From contig JAAEMC010000318.1 of assembly GCA_024225895.1 (NCBI GenBank), positions 1-6,461 on the forward strand: DNA of 6,461 bases, read 5' to 3'. The notes below the pieces were generated by a model. That model saw only the letters and a program-made list of their open reading frames with translations. It was not told where the DNA came from and made no database searches. This DNA comes from Desulfobacteraceae bacterium (GTDB taxonomy: Bacteria; Desulfobacterota; Desulfobacteria; Desulfobacterales; Desulfobacteraceae). How positions within the stretch are numbered: the stretch's first letter is position 1; every line of letters begins with the position of its first letter. This document shows, piece after piece, positions 5,309 through 6,461 of the stretch. A program made the position numbers and the translations under genes.

Positions 5309-6298
5309 ATGATAAATGCCCTAGTCACCGGTGGCGGCGGATTTCTTGGAAAAGCCATAGTTAAAAAGTTGATTCTAACGGGTGCCAAGGTGACATCCTT
5401 TTCAAGAAATTATTATCCTTTTCTTGAGGAGATGGGAGTAAAACAGATCAGTGGTGATCTGGCAGATGAAAAAACCGTCTTAAATGCATTCAAGAATATT
5501 GATACGGTATTTCATGTGGCGGCAAAACCCGGCATATGGGGTCCGTTTGAGGAATATTATCACGCCAATGTGCTTGGCACACGAAATGTAGTTAATGCTT
5601 GTTTTTCCAACCAGATTAAATACCTGATCCATACCAGTTCACCCAGTGTTATTTTTGATGGCGGGGATATGGAAAATGTGGATGAATCCGTACCTTATCC
5701 ACGGCAATATGCTGCCCCATATCCAGAAACAAAAGCCAGGGCCGAGAAAATTGTTCGCAAGGCAACGTCCGATGGGTTGAAAACAATAATTTTAAGGCCC
5801 CATTTGATTTGGGGACCGGAAGACAATCATTTGGTGCCCGGAATTTTAAAACGGGCAAAACGATTAAAAAGGGTTGGGCGAAAAGATGATCTTGTGGATA
5901 CGATTTATGTGGATAATGCCGCAGATGCACATCTCCTTGCCGCCCAAAAGTTGAAAGAGAATCCATCTCTTTCCGGAAATGTATATTTCATAAGCCAGGA
6001 TGACCCTATTTCAAAATGGGAAATGGCCAATAGCTTTCTTGCTGCAGCAGATCTTCCGCCTATAAAGGGACATGTGTCGGCAAAAACTGCCAGTCGAGCT
6101 GGAGCCTTTTTTGAATTTATTTACACTCTGTTTAAAATTAAAAAAGAACCGCCAATGACGAAGTTTGCGGCCGAGGAATTGGCCACATCCCATTGGTTTA
6201 ATATATCAAAAGCGAAACAGGATTTGGGGTACACACCGAATATTTCAACGAAAGAGGGACTTTTAAGGTTAAAAGAATGGCTGTCCAAAACAGAATAA
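5309..6298 (+). CDS. NAD(P)-dependent extended SDR, 3-beta-HSD/OleD-like reductase
   Basis: A 329-residue extended short-chain dehydrogenase. The cofactor loop TGGGGFLG is at 7-14, followed by SGDLAD (48-53), HVAAKPGIWGP (69-79) and ANVLGTRNV (86-94). Active-site residues are Ser in TSSPS (109-113) and Y138-x3-K142 (YPETK), then RPHLIWGP (163-170). AAKPGIWG, SSPSVIFDG and RPHLIWGPEDNHLVP closely resemble the 3-beta-hydroxysteroid-dehydrogenase/OleD group. OleD reduces 2-alkyl-3-oxoalkanoates to beta-hydroxy acids during head-to-head long-chain olefin synthesis. The call is by recall of family motifs; a sugar-nucleotide epimerase or sterol-type dehydrogenase is less likely. No oleA, oleB or oleC is in the window. 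The gene follows the kinase with 8 nt between stop and ATG, and the next gene starts 5 nt after its stop, so all three are probably co-transcribed. Confidence 0.85.
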   Translation: MINALVTGGGGFLGKAIVKKLILTGAKVTSFSRNYYPFLEEMGVKQISGDLADEKTVLNAFKNIDTVFHVAAKPGIWGPFEEYYHANVLGTRNVVNACFSNQIKYLIHTSSPSVIFDGGDMENVDESVPYPRQYAAPYPETKARAEKIVRKATSDGLKTIILRPHLIWGPEDNHLVPGILKRAKRLKRVGRKDDLVDTIYVDNAADAHLLAAQKLKENPSLSGNVYFISQDDPISKWEMANSFLAAADLPPIKGHVSAKTASRAGAFFEFIYTLFKIKKEPPMTKFAAEELATSHWFNISKAKQDLGYTPNISTKEGLLRLKEWLSKTE

Positions 6299-6303
6299 AG
6301 GTG

Positions 6304-6461
6304 ATGGAGATCAAACAATTCGCACAACGCAAATTCCAAAAATTTGTTAAAGTGAATACTTTTGCCATTAAGGGGTTTCGGCAGGACCGATGCGACCTGC
6401 GGGCATCGTCTTTAACTTTGATAACAATAATTTCCATTGTTCCCATTTTGGCATTGGCCTT
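6304..6461 (+). CDS. YihY/BrkB-family inner-membrane protein (5' part only)
   Basis: The reading frame stays open from ATG 6304 to the window edge and gives 52 residues of N-terminus. After a basic, amphipathic start, residues 21-32 (AIKGFRQDRCDL) lead into RASSLTLITIISIVPILALA, the beginning of the first membrane helix. The pattern GF-x-x-D-x-C-x-LRAS-x-LT ... S-x-VP-x-LALA is the hallmark of the YihY/BrkB family (once misnamed RNase BN), multi-span inner-membrane proteins of uncertain function. The start lies 5 nt after the reductase stop, and AAAGG (6297-6301) is very close to ATG 6304. A GTG directly before it (6301) is in frame, and translational coupling with the reductase is likely. 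The remainder lies outside the window. Confidence 0.85.
   Translation, partial: MEIKQFAQRKFQKFVKVNTFAIKGFRQDRCDLRASSLTLITIISIVPILALA

Noticed and set aside
5649..5966. 105-codon minus-strand open frame inside the reductase gene
   Set aside because: It lies wholly antisense to a strongly conserved SDR, and its translation has no recognisable family motif.

Overview
The window is AT-rich, densely coding bacterial chromosome. The gene repertoire suggests an anaerobic Desulfobacterota-like (formerly deltaproteobacterial) lineage: an AmmeMemoRadiSam protein A, a TrpR-family repressor, an orphan CheA with a long helical N-terminus, and an OleD-like reductase. That placement is inferred from gene content and protein style, not from a phylogenetic marker. 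I see no insertion sequence, integrase, CRISPR array, phage gene or rRNA.

Left part (1-1703). An AMMECR1-domain protein (64-645) is followed by about 190 bp of non-coding DNA and a short TrpR-superfamily DNA-binding protein (838-1104). The latter converges tail-to-tail, with a 10-bp overlap, on a minus-strand Nudix-type hydrolase (1095-1703) whose Nudix box is atypical.

Middle (1704-3233). A 223-bp divergent region separates the Nudix gene from an ornithine cyclodeaminase/mu-crystallin family gene (1927-2883). It holds a good sigma70-like promoter for the right-hand gene, with an inverted repeat just upstream of its -35 box, and a weaker candidate promoter for the left-hand gene. A tRNA-Gly(GCC) gene with an encoded CCA follows on the minus strand (2900-2974), preceded by a near-consensus promoter. 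About 260 bp without a protein gene lie between the tRNA and the next operon.

Right part (3234-6461). Three genes run in one direction with almost no gaps and look like one operon. They are a CheA-type histidine kinase lacking a P2 domain (3234-5300), an NAD(P)-dependent 3-beta-HSD/OleD-like reductase (5309-6298), and the start of a YihY/BrkB-family inner-membrane protein that runs off the window. No cheW, cheY, cheB/R or receptor gene is visible, so the kinase is an orphan as far as the window shows.

Most of this is recognisable chromosomal housekeeping or accessory metabolism. I found no convincing new system. The items most worth checking are the orphan CheA coupled to a lipid-type reductase and a membrane protein, the operator-like repeat upstream of the mu-crystallin-like gene, and the unusual CheA start region.
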